Assembly: GCA_016285185.1 (NCBI GenBank)
Contig: JAEEQG010000148.1
Coordinates: forward strand, 1-64,000
DNA: 64,000 bases
Origin: Spirochaetota bacterium
GTDB lineage: Bacteria > Spirochaetota > Spirochaetia > Treponematales > Treponemataceae
Direction: 5' to 3'
Shown here: piece after piece, positions 26,499-35,637 of the stretch
Numbering within the stretch: the stretch's first letter is position 1
Layout: each line of letters starts with the position of its first letter
Program-made: the position numbers and the translations under genes
The notes under the pieces: generated by a model
Seen by the model: the letters and a program-made list of their open reading frames with translations, nothing else
What the model was told of the DNA's origin: nothing
Database searches by the model: none

Positions 26499-27431
26499 AT
26501 GAAAAGATTTTTAACAAAAATTGTATTAATAATTCTTCCATTTGTCTTGCTGTTATTTGTAATAAATTACGCATACAAAAAATCCTTTTACTGGAAAACT
26601 CAGCGTGTGCAGTCGAAATTTTTAAATGTACCCAATGAGATTGAGCTTGCAAATTTAGGTTCTTCTCAGGGACATTGCAGCTTTAATTATGACGATTTCC
26701 CCGAGTACAAATGCTTTAATTTTGCACTGCCTTGGCAACATAATAAATACAATTATTATGTATTAAAACAGTATGCTGATCAATTAGCTCCAGGTGCTGT
26801 ATTGATTATTCCAATTGCATATTTTGACATTACACGTATAGAAAAAGATGTTTGCCAAAATTATTATGGTATTTTGGACAGAGGTAATTTTCCTGATTGG
26901 AATATAAAAGATTGGCTGAAGGTAGAAGTTTTACCTGTTTTTTATACAAAAGAAATTTGGAAAAAACTTTGTATGACAGAAGCAAATTCTCCTATACTCA
27001 TTTCCCAAAAAATACCTATTTCTGAAAATGATCTTGCTATACAGAGTAAAGAAACATTTTTGTCATGGACAGAAAAAAATGAAGCAGAACAAGGAAAAAA
27101 AGGTTTTGAATATAATATAGAAATGATGTCTAGAATAATAGATTTTTGCTATAAAAAGGATATTGTTCCTATTATAGTAAGTATTCCGCAGATAGATGTT
27201 TTAAACAATTTATATTCACAGGCGGGGTTTTTTGATACTTTTTGTAATTTTACAGATGAATTACAAAAAAAGTATTCCTCATTGCTCTATCTTGATTACT
27301 CAAGAAGCAGAGAATATGCTAATGATAGTACTCTGTTCGGGGATGTTGCACATCTTAACATATATGGAGCAAAAAAGTTCACAGCCCAGATTGTGCAGGA
27401 TTTGAAGAATGCCGGACTGTTAGAGGAGTGA
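26499..27431 (+). CDS. Membrane-anchored SGNH-like protein, copy 1
   Basis: 310 residues: an N-terminal membrane anchor (residues 3-25), then a DltD/AlgJ-like extracytoplasmic domain. LANLGSSQGHCSF is block I with the candidate nucleophile Ser, and FGDVAHLNIYGAKKF gives the Asp-x-x-His block. It follows the MBOAT gene by 12 bp and is about 40 percent alike by eye to the next gene, so the pair arose by tandem duplication. Likely completes acyl transfer by the MBOAT enzyme. Confidence 0.68.
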   Translation: MKRFLTKIVLIILPFVLLLFVINYAYKKSFYWKTQRVQSKFLNVPNEIELANLGSSQGHCSFNYDDFPEYKCFNFALPWQHNKYNYYVLKQYADQLAPGAVLIIPIAYFDITRIEKDVCQNYYGILDRGNFPDWNIKDWLKVEVLPVFYTKEIWKKLCMTEANSPILISQKIPISENDLAIQSKETFLSWTEKNEAEQGKKGFEYNIEMMSRIIDFCYKKDIVPIIVSIPQIDVLNNLYSQAGFFDTFCNFTDELQKKYSSLLYLDYSRSREYANDSTLFGDVAHLNIYGAKKFTAQIVQDLKNAGLLEE

Positions 27432-27441
27432 TTTTGTTACA

Positions 27442-28365
27442 ATGAAAAGATTTCTTATAAAAGTTTTATCTGTTGTTCTGCCGTTTATAATTCTTCTTTT
27501 TGTATTGAATTTTATTTATAAACATTCGTATTATTGGACAGAGGAAAGAGAAGAATCAAAATTTAATAATGTTCCTGATAATATTCAACTTGCTAATTTA
27601 GGGTCTTCGCATGGGGATGCATTTTATTATGAACCTTTTGAAGAATATGTATCGTTCAACTTCAATTTGCAGTGGCAACATCATATTTTTAACTATTATA
27701 TATTAAAACAATATGCGGATAATTTTGCTCCCAATGCTGTTCTATTAATTCCTATTTCATATTTCAATATAACTAGAATAGAAAAAGAAAATAATTTCAG
27801 ATATTACACTTTTCTTAATAGAGACAATATACCTGGTTGGAAATTTCACGAATACTTGTTATATAAGTGTTTCCCATTATTTTCTAAAATAGATGTATGG
27901 AAAAAATTATTGACTATGAACACTAAAATGGAAATTATTCCCAAAACTACTCATTCATCAAAGGAAATAACCGAATTAGTTGATTTTTATGCTAATTGGT
28001 GGTTAGGGAATGATTCTAATGTTGAAAAAGGTGAGGAAGGATTTCAATATAATATTGAAGCTGTCTCAAAAATTATAGATTTGTGTATGGAAAAAGATAT
28101 AGTTCCTGTATTAGTTTCAACACCAATAATGGATTGTCTTAATGAGAGATTTGCCAAAGCTGATTTTTTTGAAACATTTTATCGCTTTACTGATGTATTG
28201 AAACAAAAGTATACGGATATAATTTATCTTGATTATTCAGATAATATTGAATACTCGACAAATTATTCATTGTTCAATGATCCTGCACATCTCAATATAT
28301 ACGGCGAAAAAAAGTTCACGGCCCAGATTATGCAGGACTTAAAAGATGCAAATCTGCTGCAATAA
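27442..28365 (+). CDS. Membrane-anchored SGNH-like protein, copy 2
   Basis: 307 residues, paralogue of the previous gene: N-terminal anchor MKRFLIKVLSVVLPF, block I LANLGSSHGDAFYY, and FNDPAHLNIYGEKKF at the end. The last ~40 bases of both copies are nearly identical in DNA, whereas the middles have diverged, which hints at gene conversion at the 3' end. The two proteins may differ in acceptor position or act in series. Confidence 0.68.
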   Translation: MKRFLIKVLSVVLPFIILLFVLNFIYKHSYYWTEEREESKFNNVPDNIQLANLGSSHGDAFYYEPFEEYVSFNFNLQWQHHIFNYYILKQYADNFAPNAVLLIPISYFNITRIEKENNFRYYTFLNRDNIPGWKFHEYLLYKCFPLFSKIDVWKKLLTMNTKMEIIPKTTHSSKEITELVDFYANWWLGNDSNVEKGEEGFQYNIEAVSKIIDLCMEKDIVPVLVSTPIMDCLNERFAKADFFETFYRFTDVLKQKYTDIIYLDYSDNIEYSTNYSLFNDPAHLNIYGEKKFTAQIMQDLKDANLLQ

Positions 28366-28377
28366 TCTATGATTTTA

Positions 28378-29556
28378 TTAATTAATACTATCCAAAAAGA
28401 ATTTAAGACCTTCTAAATCAACAGTAAGATTATCTTCTCTCGGTTCTCCTTCAATAACAACTGTTGATGAATTGCACCGAATATAATCATAGCTTATATT
28501 GCATATGGATGAGAGAATTTTATAATGTGTATCCGGACAATAATATGGGAAAAACAATAATATTTTTGCATTTTGTTTTTGGGTAACGAAAAAAGATGAT
28601 ACACCTGATCCGGATGTAGCAATAAGATATTTTGTATTTTTAAATATTGCAATTTGTTCTGCAACAGAAAAATCTTCCGGATGTATTACAACAAATCCTT
28701 TTTTTGTTACAATGTCTTGAACTTCTTTTTCATTTGTACTATTACGTACATCCATTTTTTCTCGTGATATATATATTTTTTCGCCATACTCATTGTTCGC
28801 TGGTATAGATTCTGCCAGAAGTCTGTATACATCTTTTACAAATGAAGGCATATAGACTTTGTTAAAAAAAGTTCTATTTTTTAAAAGAATTTTCTTTTTG
28901 GAATTTATAAGTGATGTGAATATTAGCGTATCAGGTTTTAATATAGTACCTTTGGGAAGTGTAATTAATTTGTTTTGCTGAATATTGAATGTTTTACAAA
29001 TTAAGGAAACAAATTCTTTTTGAAACGGTAATTCCTGTGTAAAAACATAGTAATCAGCTTTAATTCCTGATTTCCATAACAAGTAGATTTGTGAAATGTA
29101 TTCGCACCAAAAATGTCCATAAAAATTTTCTAATCCTGAAAGATTAAAATATGCTAAAGATCCCTTTAGTTTTTTTACAGGATTTGTAGGAAAAAATTCT
29201 CCGATTCTGGGGTTTGTTTCCTGTGTTGTATATTCTTTAATAACTTGTTTTTTTGATGTATAGATTTCTTCCAATCCATTTTCAACCATTCCGTTTTTTA
29301 ATGTATATACATATAATTCAGGAATCGTTGCAGTATAGGAATCCTGATTAAAATCTTCATGAAAATTCCCATAAATATCATAACCTCTATCAATGGAAAA
29401 AATTTCTTTGTCGGTAATTTTTGTTTTAGAAAGTTCTTTAATGTCGTCAATGCTGATGGATTTTATTTTGGGGCGTAAAAAAGGAAAGATTTTAAAAACT
29501 ATCTTTAATAAAAGATGCATAAATTTTATTATAAAATCAAAAAAAGAGTTTTGCAA
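28378..29556 (-). CDS. GT61-family glycosyltransferase
   Basis: 392 residues. The C-terminal half carries the GT61 (DUF563) signature: KIYISREKMDVRNSTNEKEV, then GFVVIHPEDFSVAEQIAIF and ATSGSGVSSFF. FYGHFWCEYISQIYLLW in the middle is also family-like. The ORF begins at TTG 29556; ATG 29520 is the likelier start. It is the only minus-strand gene between 21 and 33.8 kb and converges on the SGNH-like pair, so it has its own promoter. Substrate unknown. Confidence 0.8.
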   Translation of the reverse strand: MQNSFFDFIIKFMHLLLKIVFKIFPFLRPKIKSISIDDIKELSKTKITDKEIFSIDRGYDIYGNFHEDFNQDSYTATIPELYVYTLKNGMVENGLEEIYTSKKQVIKEYTTQETNPRIGEFFPTNPVKKLKGSLAYFNLSGLENFYGHFWCEYISQIYLLWKSGIKADYYVFTQELPFQKEFVSLICKTFNIQQNKLITLPKGTILKPDTLIFTSLINSKKKILLKNRTFFNKVYMPSFVKDVYRLLAESIPANNEYGEKIYISREKMDVRNSTNEKEVQDIVTKKGFVVIHPEDFSVAEQIAIFKNTKYLIATSGSGVSSFFVTQKQNAKILLFFPYYCPDTHYKILSSICNISYDYIRCNSSTVVIEGEPREDNLTVDLEGLKFFLDSIN

Positions 29557-29673
29557 GTGAAGAAAGAAGTTTTACTCCTGCAAAAATTATATAAAACTAA
29601 AAAGATACGGGGTTATTGGAATAATATGTTATAATATGGTGTTGAGCTGAATTAATACTTGAAAAAAGGATAG

Positions 29674-29919
29674 AAAAGTTTCATACTTCTTTATGGTCCA
29701 TCCGAACATTCATTTGACTATTACGATGAAATTCTTGATAAAGCAAAGAAAATTTCAAAAGATAAGCTGATAATAGCAATTCTTGGGCCTGTGTCAAAGC
29801 TTTTGGCTTGGGATTTATCGGCTCTTGGCTATCAAGTTATTGATTTTGGGCACATAGCGAAAGATTATGATTCATTCATTAAAAAAGAACCGAGAAAATT
29901 GATTTTTTTCAACTTCTAA
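29674..29919 (+). pseudogene. 3' remnant of a GT-D (SP_1767-type) glycosyltransferase gene
   Basis: An open stretch of 81 codons, bounded upstream by a stop, encodes SFDYYDEILDKAKKISKDKL, LLAWDLSALGYQVIDFGHIA and KDYDSFIKKEPRK, closely matching the C terminus of the GT-D protein at 24.0-24.9 kb. There is no start codon and no N-terminal half. The DNA has diverged substantially from the intact gene (about three-quarters identical by eye), so it is the relic of a different paralogue. It fills most of the otherwise empty 29557-29950 gap. Confidence 0.78.
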
Positions 29920-29950
29920 TCTATACTTTTATTGATTGAGGTTCAATTCA

Positions 29951-30841
29951 ATGAAAATAGCTGTTTCAGGTGCTAACGGTTATCTGGGATATAGATTGAT
30001 AAAGGTACTGGCAGAAAAAAATAATCAAATACTGGCAATAACACGGAAAAGTTCTGACAGATTATCAGAGATTCAAAAAAAGTATGGTGAAAAAATATCC
30101 GTATGTGAATTGATTTCCGATGATTTGTTTGTTGCGGTTGAAAGTTTTAAGCCTGATTGTGTTTTTTCCACCACATGCTGTTATGAAACGGATGCAAAAT
30201 TTCTGGAGAGGACTGTAGATTCAAATTATACTTTTCCTTCAGCTTTATTAAAAGCAACTATTCATTCAGGGACTCTAACTGGTAAACTTGTTCGTTTTAT
30301 AAACATAGGTACGAGTCTGCCTTCAAACTTGAACTTGTATTCACTTACAAAAAAACAATTTTCCGAATTAGGAGAGTTTTTCGCAAATCTCGGCAAGGTT
30401 CAGTTTTTGAATGTGCTGCTTGAGTCTTTTTATGGGAGTGATGAGCCTGAAAACCGCTTTATTCCGCGAACAATTCGTAAATTAATTAAAAATGAGGATG
30501 TTGATGTTACTGAAGGAACACAGCATCGCGATTATATTTCTGAAAAAGATGCGGTAGATATTCTTTCATTTCTTACGACAGCTAATATATCTGAATCATT
30601 TATTTCTATACCAGTTGGTTCGGGCGAAAGTCCTTCAATCAGAGAAATCTTGGAATATCTTAAAACAATAACGAATTCAAAATCAATGATAAACTTTGGT
30701 GCAATTCCGTCACGGCTCAATGAGCCAAGTACAAGGGCGGATCTCTGTGTATTAAGAAATCTCGGATACACAAAAGATATAACAACATGGAAAGACGGTA
30801 TGAAAAAAATAGTGGAGGATATTAAAAAATGCGAATACTAA
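29951..30841 (+). CDS. NAD(P)-dependent SDR sugar epimerase/reductase
   Basis: About 296 residues, extended short-chain dehydrogenase. The dinucleotide site is VSGANGYLGYRL; Tyr and Lys of the catalytic YxxxK are in LYSLTKKQF; QHRDYISEKDAV is typical of NDP-sugar enzymes. Its pairing with a CDP-paratose 2-epimerase-like gene, which it overlaps by 13 bp, makes a CDP-3,6-dideoxyhexose synthase (RfbJ/RfbS-like) one possibility, but the earlier steps (RfbF, RfbG, RfbH) are not in the window. ATG 29951 with GAGG upstream is preferred over TTG 29936. Confidence 0.7.
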   Translation: MKIAVSGANGYLGYRLIKVLAEKNNQILAITRKSSDRLSEIQKKYGEKISVCELISDDLFVAVESFKPDCVFSTTCCYETDAKFLERTVDSNYTFPSALLKATIHSGTLTGKLVRFINIGTSLPSNLNLYSLTKKQFSELGEFFANLGKVQFLNVLLESFYGSDEPENRFIPRTIRKLIKNEDVDVTEGTQHRDYISEKDAVDILSFLTTANISESFISIPVGSGESPSIREILEYLKTITNSKSMINFGAIPSRLNEPSTRADLCVLRNLGYTKDITTWKDGMKKIVEDIKKCEY

Positions 30842-31848
30842 TTAACGGCGGCTGTGGTTTTTTAGGTAGCAACCTTGCTTCTTACGGTATTAAAAACGGA
30901 TATGATATTACAATATTCGACAATCTATCACGTCTCGGTTCCTCCCAAAACCTTGAGTGGCTTAAGAGTCTTGGAAATTTCACATTTATTCACGGAGATA
31001 CCCGTAACAAAAACGATGTTGAAACTGTAATAAAAAACGGAAAATATGACGCTGTGTTCCACTTGGCGGGACAGGTTGCAATGACAACTTCTATAGAAAA
31101 TCCTTACAAGGATTTTGAGATTAACGCAATGGGAGCGTTGAACTTGTTGGACTCATTACGTAAATACAGTCCTGATACAGCTGTGTTTTTTTCATCTACA
31201 AACAAAGTATACGGTGATTTGGAACAATATGATTACGAAGAAGGTGAAAAGCGCTATACATGTAAGCAGTTCCCTAACGGTTTTGATGAATCTGTACCGC
31301 TCGATTTTAGGTCTCCGTACGGTTGTTCAAAAGGTGCAGCTGACCAGTATATGCTGGATTTTTACCGAATTTTCGGAATAAAGACAACTGTTTTCCGCCA
31401 TTCTTCAATGTACGGTTCGCGTCAGTTTGCTACTTATGATCAGGGCTGGGTGGGTTGGTTCGTGGCTAAAGCGATTGAGCTTTACAATAACCCGAAGGCA
31501 GAACCATTTACGATTTCTGGCAACGGAAAGCAAGTACGTGATATTCTTCATGCGGATGATATGATAAGCCTTTATTATACTGCATTACAGAACGTAGACA
31601 AAGTTTGTGGTAATGCCTACAACATAGGCGGAACAATGGCACAGTCGTTGAGTCTTTTGGAACTGTTTGATATGCTGAATGAGATGCTTAGTATCAAAAT
31701 GAAATACACACAGCTGCCTGTCCGCTGTTCAGATCAGAAAGTTTTTGTGGCTGATACAACAAAGATTAATTCCAAAATCGGCTGGGTTCCAAAAGTTACA
31801 GCACGCGAAGGTATTGAAAAGATGGTCAGCTGGGTAAAGACGATATAA
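30829..31848 (+). CDS. CDP-paratose 2-epimerase-like NDP-sugar epimerase
   Basis: 339-residue extended SDR. NGGCGFLGSNLA binds NAD; YGCSKGAADQYMLDFYRIFG holds the catalytic Tyr/Lys, and FRHSSMYGSRQFATYDQGW is characteristic of the CDP-tyvelose/paratose 2-epimerase group (RfbE). It would act on a nucleotide sugar in the cytoplasm. The true substrate could differ because no other CDP-dideoxysugar genes are seen here. Confidence 0.78.
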   Translation: MRILINGGCGFLGSNLASYGIKNGYDITIFDNLSRLGSSQNLEWLKSLGNFTFIHGDTRNKNDVETVIKNGKYDAVFHLAGQVAMTTSIENPYKDFEINAMGALNLLDSLRKYSPDTAVFFSSTNKVYGDLEQYDYEEGEKRYTCKQFPNGFDESVPLDFRSPYGCSKGAADQYMLDFYRIFGIKTTVFRHSSMYGSRQFATYDQGWVGWFVAKAIELYNNPKAEPFTISGNGKQVRDILHADDMISLYYTALQNVDKVCGNAYNIGGTMAQSLSLLELFDMLNEMLSIKMKYTQLPVRCSDQKVFVADTTKINSKIGWVPKVTAREGIEKMVSWVKTI

Positions 31849-31864
31849 GGTAGAATAAAGAAAT

Positions 31865-33793
31865 ATGGAAAAATCAATTGAATTATTCGTTCCCGGAAGA
31901 TTGTGCCTTATTGGTGAACATTCTGACTGGGCAGGACTTTATAGAACACTGAATGCGAAAATTGTTCCCGGACAGGCAATTGTTACCGGAATAGAGCAGG
32001 GCATATGGGCGAAAGTTGAAAAAGCAGATTCATTTATTGTAGAAAGCAGGATTCCTGCTTACAAAGGACAGAAGCTGGAATGCGCGATGGATACCGAAAA
32101 GCTTAAGACTATTGCCAATGAGGGAGGCTTTTTTTCTTATGTTGCGGGTGTTGCTTCATATATTAATGAAAATTATAACGTCGGCGGTTTAAGAATAAAC
32201 ATAACAAAGATGGATCTACCCATAAAGAGCGGGCTTTCATCTTCTGCCGCAATCTGTGTGCTTGTCGCACGTGCTTTTAATGTTTTGTACCGCTTGAACC
32301 TGAATACGATGGGCGAAATGGCCGTTGCATACTTTGGCGAGCAGCGCACGCCATCACGATGCGGTCGTCTTGATCAGGCATGCGCTTATGGTGTAAATCC
32401 TGTAAACATGACCTTTACTGGGAATGAGATAAGCGTAAAACCTTTGAAATTAAAAGTTCCTATGTATTTTGTAGTTGCAGATTTGAATAGTCACAAAGAT
32501 ACCGTAAAAATACTGGGTGATTTGAACAAGTCCTTCCCGTTTGCGCAGTCAAAGCTGGATGAGGATGTACAGCAGGCATTAGGACCTGATAATGAAATTT
32601 TTATAAAAAAGGGAATAAGTTCTCTTGAACAGGGTAATCTTGTAGAATACGGAAAGATTATGAGGAATTATCAGGAAAACTTTGACAAAAAGGTAGCACC
32701 TGCTTGTCCTGAAGAACTTTCATCCCCGGTTCTGCATTCAGTTCTGAATGATAAAACTCTTGAACAGTGGATTTGGGGTAGCAAGGGAGTTGGTTCCCAG
32801 GGAGACGGCACGGTTCAGTTTCTTGCTAAGGATGAGGAATGCCAGAAAAAGATAATAGATTATCTTAAAAAAGAAAAAAACATGAACGGTTTTCCGCTTA
32901 CACTCAAGCCTAAAAAAGCCGTTAAAAAAGCCATTATTCCTGTAGCCGGTTTTGGGACCCGTTTGTTCCCGATGACAAAAATCATCAAAAAAGATTTTTT
33001 CCCTGTAATGGATAAGGACGGAATCCTTAAACCTGCAATACTCATTCTGCTTGAACAGCTGACTAATGCAGGAATAGAAAAGATCTGTCTTGTTGTAGCT
33101 GAAGGTGAGAAGTCACTTTATGACTCTTTCTTCAGTTCTCTTAGTGCGGAATACTATGAAAAACTGCCTGAAGAAAAAAAGCGGTATGAGGATTTGCTGG
33201 AAAACTTAAAGAACAGGGTAACCTATGTTGTTCAAAAAGAACGCAAAGGATTTGGTCATGCGGTTTTTATGTGCAGGGATTTTTGTGATAATGAGCCGGT
33301 TTTATTGCTGCTCGGGGATATGATTTATCGTAGCAATCAGAATAAAAACTGCATGGAACAGATGATCGATGCTTATGAACTTTGTGGACTCCCTGTTGTT
33401 TCAATGCACAGAGTGCCAAAAAAGGATGTGGTTCATTACGGAATTATGGCAGGAGAATGGGAAGACAAAGAACAGACAGTACTTAAACTATCTGTTTTTT
33501 GTGAAAAACCGGCCGAAGATTATGCGCAGGAGTATTTGAAGGTTGCAACAAAAAAAGAAAGTGAAAACTATTATGCCGTATTCGGTCAGTACATTCTGAC
33601 AAAAGAAGTTTTTGAAGAGCTTGAACAAAATATCAAAACCGGAAAAACAAGTCAGGGTGAATTCCAGCTTACAGATGCGCTTGAACAGACAATGGAAAAA
33701 ATCGGTATGAGAGGCTTCCTTGTAGATGGCAGGAGTTATGATATAGGATTACCGGAAAAATATATAGAAACAATAAAAACATATGCAGATTAA
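31865..33793 (+). CDS. Fused GHMP sugar kinase and GalU-like nucleotidyltransferase
   Basis: 642 residues with two enzymes in one chain. Residues 1-340 are a GHMP kinase: PGRLCLIGEHSDWAG at the start and KSGLSSSAAICV near residue 120 for ATP binding, with GRLDQACAYG. From about residue 350 an NDP-sugar pyrophosphorylase follows: IIPVAGFGTRLFPMTK with the G-x-G-T-R loop near 361 and LLLLGDMIYR. A fusion like this would turn a free sugar into its 1-phosphate and then into an NDP-sugar. The idea is that of Bacteroides Fkp, but the domain order is reversed and the second half is GalU-like. Last gene of the plus-strand unit. Confidence 0.85.
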   Translation: MEKSIELFVPGRLCLIGEHSDWAGLYRTLNAKIVPGQAIVTGIEQGIWAKVEKADSFIVESRIPAYKGQKLECAMDTEKLKTIANEGGFFSYVAGVASYINENYNVGGLRINITKMDLPIKSGLSSSAAICVLVARAFNVLYRLNLNTMGEMAVAYFGEQRTPSRCGRLDQACAYGVNPVNMTFTGNEISVKPLKLKVPMYFVVADLNSHKDTVKILGDLNKSFPFAQSKLDEDVQQALGPDNEIFIKKGISSLEQGNLVEYGKIMRNYQENFDKKVAPACPEELSSPVLHSVLNDKTLEQWIWGSKGVGSQGDGTVQFLAKDEECQKKIIDYLKKEKNMNGFPLTLKPKKAVKKAIIPVAGFGTRLFPMTKIIKKDFFPVMDKDGILKPAILILLEQLTNAGIEKICLVVAEGEKSLYDSFFSSLSAEYYEKLPEEKKRYEDLLENLKNRVTYVVQKERKGFGHAVFMCRDFCDNEPVLLLLGDMIYRSNQNKNCMEQMIDAYELCGLPVVSMHRVPKKDVVHYGIMAGEWEDKEQTVLKLSVFCEKPAEDYAQEYLKVATKKESENYYAVFGQYILTKEVFEELEQNIKTGKTSQGEFQLTDALEQTMEKIGMRGFLVDGRSYDIGLPEKYIETIKTYAD

Positions 33794-33799
33794 AATAAA

Positions 33800-33877
33800 G
33801 GGAATATAAAACAGCCTGCAAAAACAGCTTCGACCTACGGTCTCAGAATGTTTTTGCAGGCTTGATTTTATATTCCC
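33800..33877. terminator. Long bidirectional terminator hairpin
   Basis: GGGAATATAAAACAGCCTGC and onward (33800-33826) pairs with its near-perfect complement ending ATTTTATATTCCC (33849-33877). It lies between two convergent operons and has A- and T-rich stem segments usable in both directions. Confidence 0.8.
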
Positions 33878-33884
33878 TAGTAAT

Positions 33885-34799
33885 TTATTTTACCTGGTTT
33901 AATTTTGATTTCAATCTATCTATTATCGTCTTATACATAACTTTGTAATCAATTCGAAATTTGTATTGTTTTGAAATTTGTCGGTATTCTTTGATATCGT
34001 TAAATTTGAGCATTGTAAGGTATTTTTTGTACTCCTGCGGATACTTTTCTTTGTTATCGTTTAAAAACATTGCACGTACAAACGCATAGTATGTATCAAG
34101 TTTATTTACTCCCGACAAAGAATCATTGCCGTTGTTGAATATGGATAAGGGCTCGTTTACAAAGTAGATTTCAGGATAATCTTCAGTTGACTGAAGAAAT
34201 AAATACAAATCGTTTCCTGAACCGTATCGCGGAAAATTCAAATTCATGTCGTTTTCAAAAGTAAGTTTGAGATTGTTTGTTACTGCTTTCCTGGAAAAAA
34301 GTGCGCAGCCGGGAGAAACCGGTGTAGAGTAGTCGTCAGAAAAAGTTGCCTGAACAAAGAATCCTGATGGATAAAAATCAGTTTTACCGAGATGATAATA
34401 ATTCTGATTTGTATTCTCATCCACATTATGAACAGTTGTTATTGAATATGCAAAAGCAATGTTCCGTTCAAAACCGGCTGCAAGTTTTTCTATACAGTCT
34501 GCGGTCATTTCATCATCTGACCATAAAAACTTTATGTAATCACCTGAAGATAGTTCAAGAGCTCGGAACCAGTTTTTTACCGGTCCTAGATTTGTTTCAT
34601 TTCTGGCTATTATAATCTTTGGGTATTTCTGCTTTAATTCTTGAAGTACTGTCCAGGTGTTGTCTGTTGAAGCGTTGTCAACACAAACAACTTCTAAGTT
34701 AGGATATGTTTGATTTATAGCGCATTCAACGGCGGTTATGATTGCTTTTTCACGGTTGTAAACTGGTATCAGTATACTTACAAGCTTATTCTGCGGCAT
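33885..34799 (-). CDS. GT2 glycosyltransferase
   Basis: 304-residue GT-A enzyme and the last gene of the minus-strand operon. VSILIPVYNREKAIITAVE, DNASTDNTWTVL and FLWSDDEMTADCIEKL (metal-binding Asp region) mark the family. No membrane helices. Overlaps the SDR gene by 14 bp. Transfers an unknown sugar onto the growing glycan. Confidence 0.85.
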   Translation of the reverse strand: MPQNKLVSILIPVYNREKAIITAVECAINQTYPNLEVVCVDNASTDNTWTVLQELKQKYPKIIIARNETNLGPVKNWFRALELSSGDYIKFLWSDDEMTADCIEKLAAGFERNIAFAYSITTVHNVDENTNQNYYHLGKTDFYPSGFFVQATFSDDYSTPVSPGCALFSRKAVTNNLKLTFENDMNLNFPRYGSGNDLYLFLQSTEDYPEIYFVNEPLSIFNNGNDSLSGVNKLDTYYAFVRAMFLNDNKEKYPQEYKKYLTMLKFNDIKEYRQISKQYKFRIDYKVMYKTIIDRLKSKLNQVK

Positions 34800-35637
34800 C
34801 TATTATCTCTTTTAATCCTTTGTAAATATCATATTTGGGAACGAATCCCACTTCATTCCGTAATCTTGAAATATCAGCTATGATTTTTTGTGGCTGGGTT
34901 GTTTCCATATGTTTAATATCAAGAAGGTGCTCTTTCCCCAGTAGTTTTGCGGCTGTCTGTGCATATTCTTCAAGACTGATGCCTTTGCCTGTCCCGATGT
35001 TAACGGCTCCGGTTACGTCCGAATCCAAAAAAGCGGTAAATGCTTGTGCTATGTCTTTTGTAAAAATGTAATCTTTTTCAAGCTGACCGTAATTAACCTG
35101 CATGATTTCGTTGTTTTTAAGCTTATTTAGGATAGAAGCAGTGAGCCGGGTGGGTCTTTCGTTATGTCCGTAAACATAAAAAATTCTACCCCAGCCAAAA
35201 GAAATATTATTTTTGCTGCAAAACTCTGTTGCTTTTTTATTGAGTTCAACCTTGCATTCGGCGTACAAAGTTTTAGGTTCGAGAGGATCGGTTTCTTTTA
35301 GCGGAGTGTCTTTGAAGTTGTATTCAAAACATGTGCCTGCAAAGACCACACGCTTACCGCCGTTTTTTGCAAACTGTTCGAGCATGTACATACTGGAATC
35401 AAGATATTTTTTGTTTATGTCGCTTGAAAGATAGTTTTCTCCGGTAAACCATGCAAAGTGTAATAAATATTCGGCTTTACATTTTTTAATAAAATTAACA
35501 ACATTTGCTCTATTGAATAAATTACAAATTTTTGATGTAAGACATATCACATCAAAACTTGCATTTTTCAAAGGAAGTACTGCTTCTTTTCCGATGAGAC
35601 CGGTTGAACCTGTAAGAATAACTTTTTTAGTACTCAT
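34786..35637 (-). CDS. NAD-dependent epimerase/dehydratase (SDR)
   Basis: 283 residues. NAD-binding LTGSTGLIGKEAV, catalytic LYAECKVELNKK (YxxxK), and YGQLEKDYIFTKDIA with VNIGTGKGISLEEY are normal for NDP-sugar epimerases or reductases. The start overlaps the GT32 stop (ATGA), so the genes are translationally coupled. The substrate could be a dTDP-sugar given the Rml genes in the same operon, for example a 4-reductase giving a rhamnose relative; this is inference. Confidence 0.75.
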   Translation of the reverse strand: MSTKKVILTGSTGLIGKEAVLPLKNASFDVICLTSKICNLFNRANVVNFIKKCKAEYLLHFAWFTGENYLSSDINKKYLDSSMYMLEQFAKNGGKRVVFAGTCFEYNFKDTPLKETDPLEPKTLYAECKVELNKKATEFCSKNNISFGWGRIFYVYGHNERPTRLTASILNKLKNNEIMQVNYGQLEKDYIFTKDIAQAFTAFLDSDVTGAVNIGTGKGISLEEYAQTAAKLLGKEHLLDIKHMETTQPQKIIADISRLRNEVGFVPKYDIYKGLKEIIDAAE

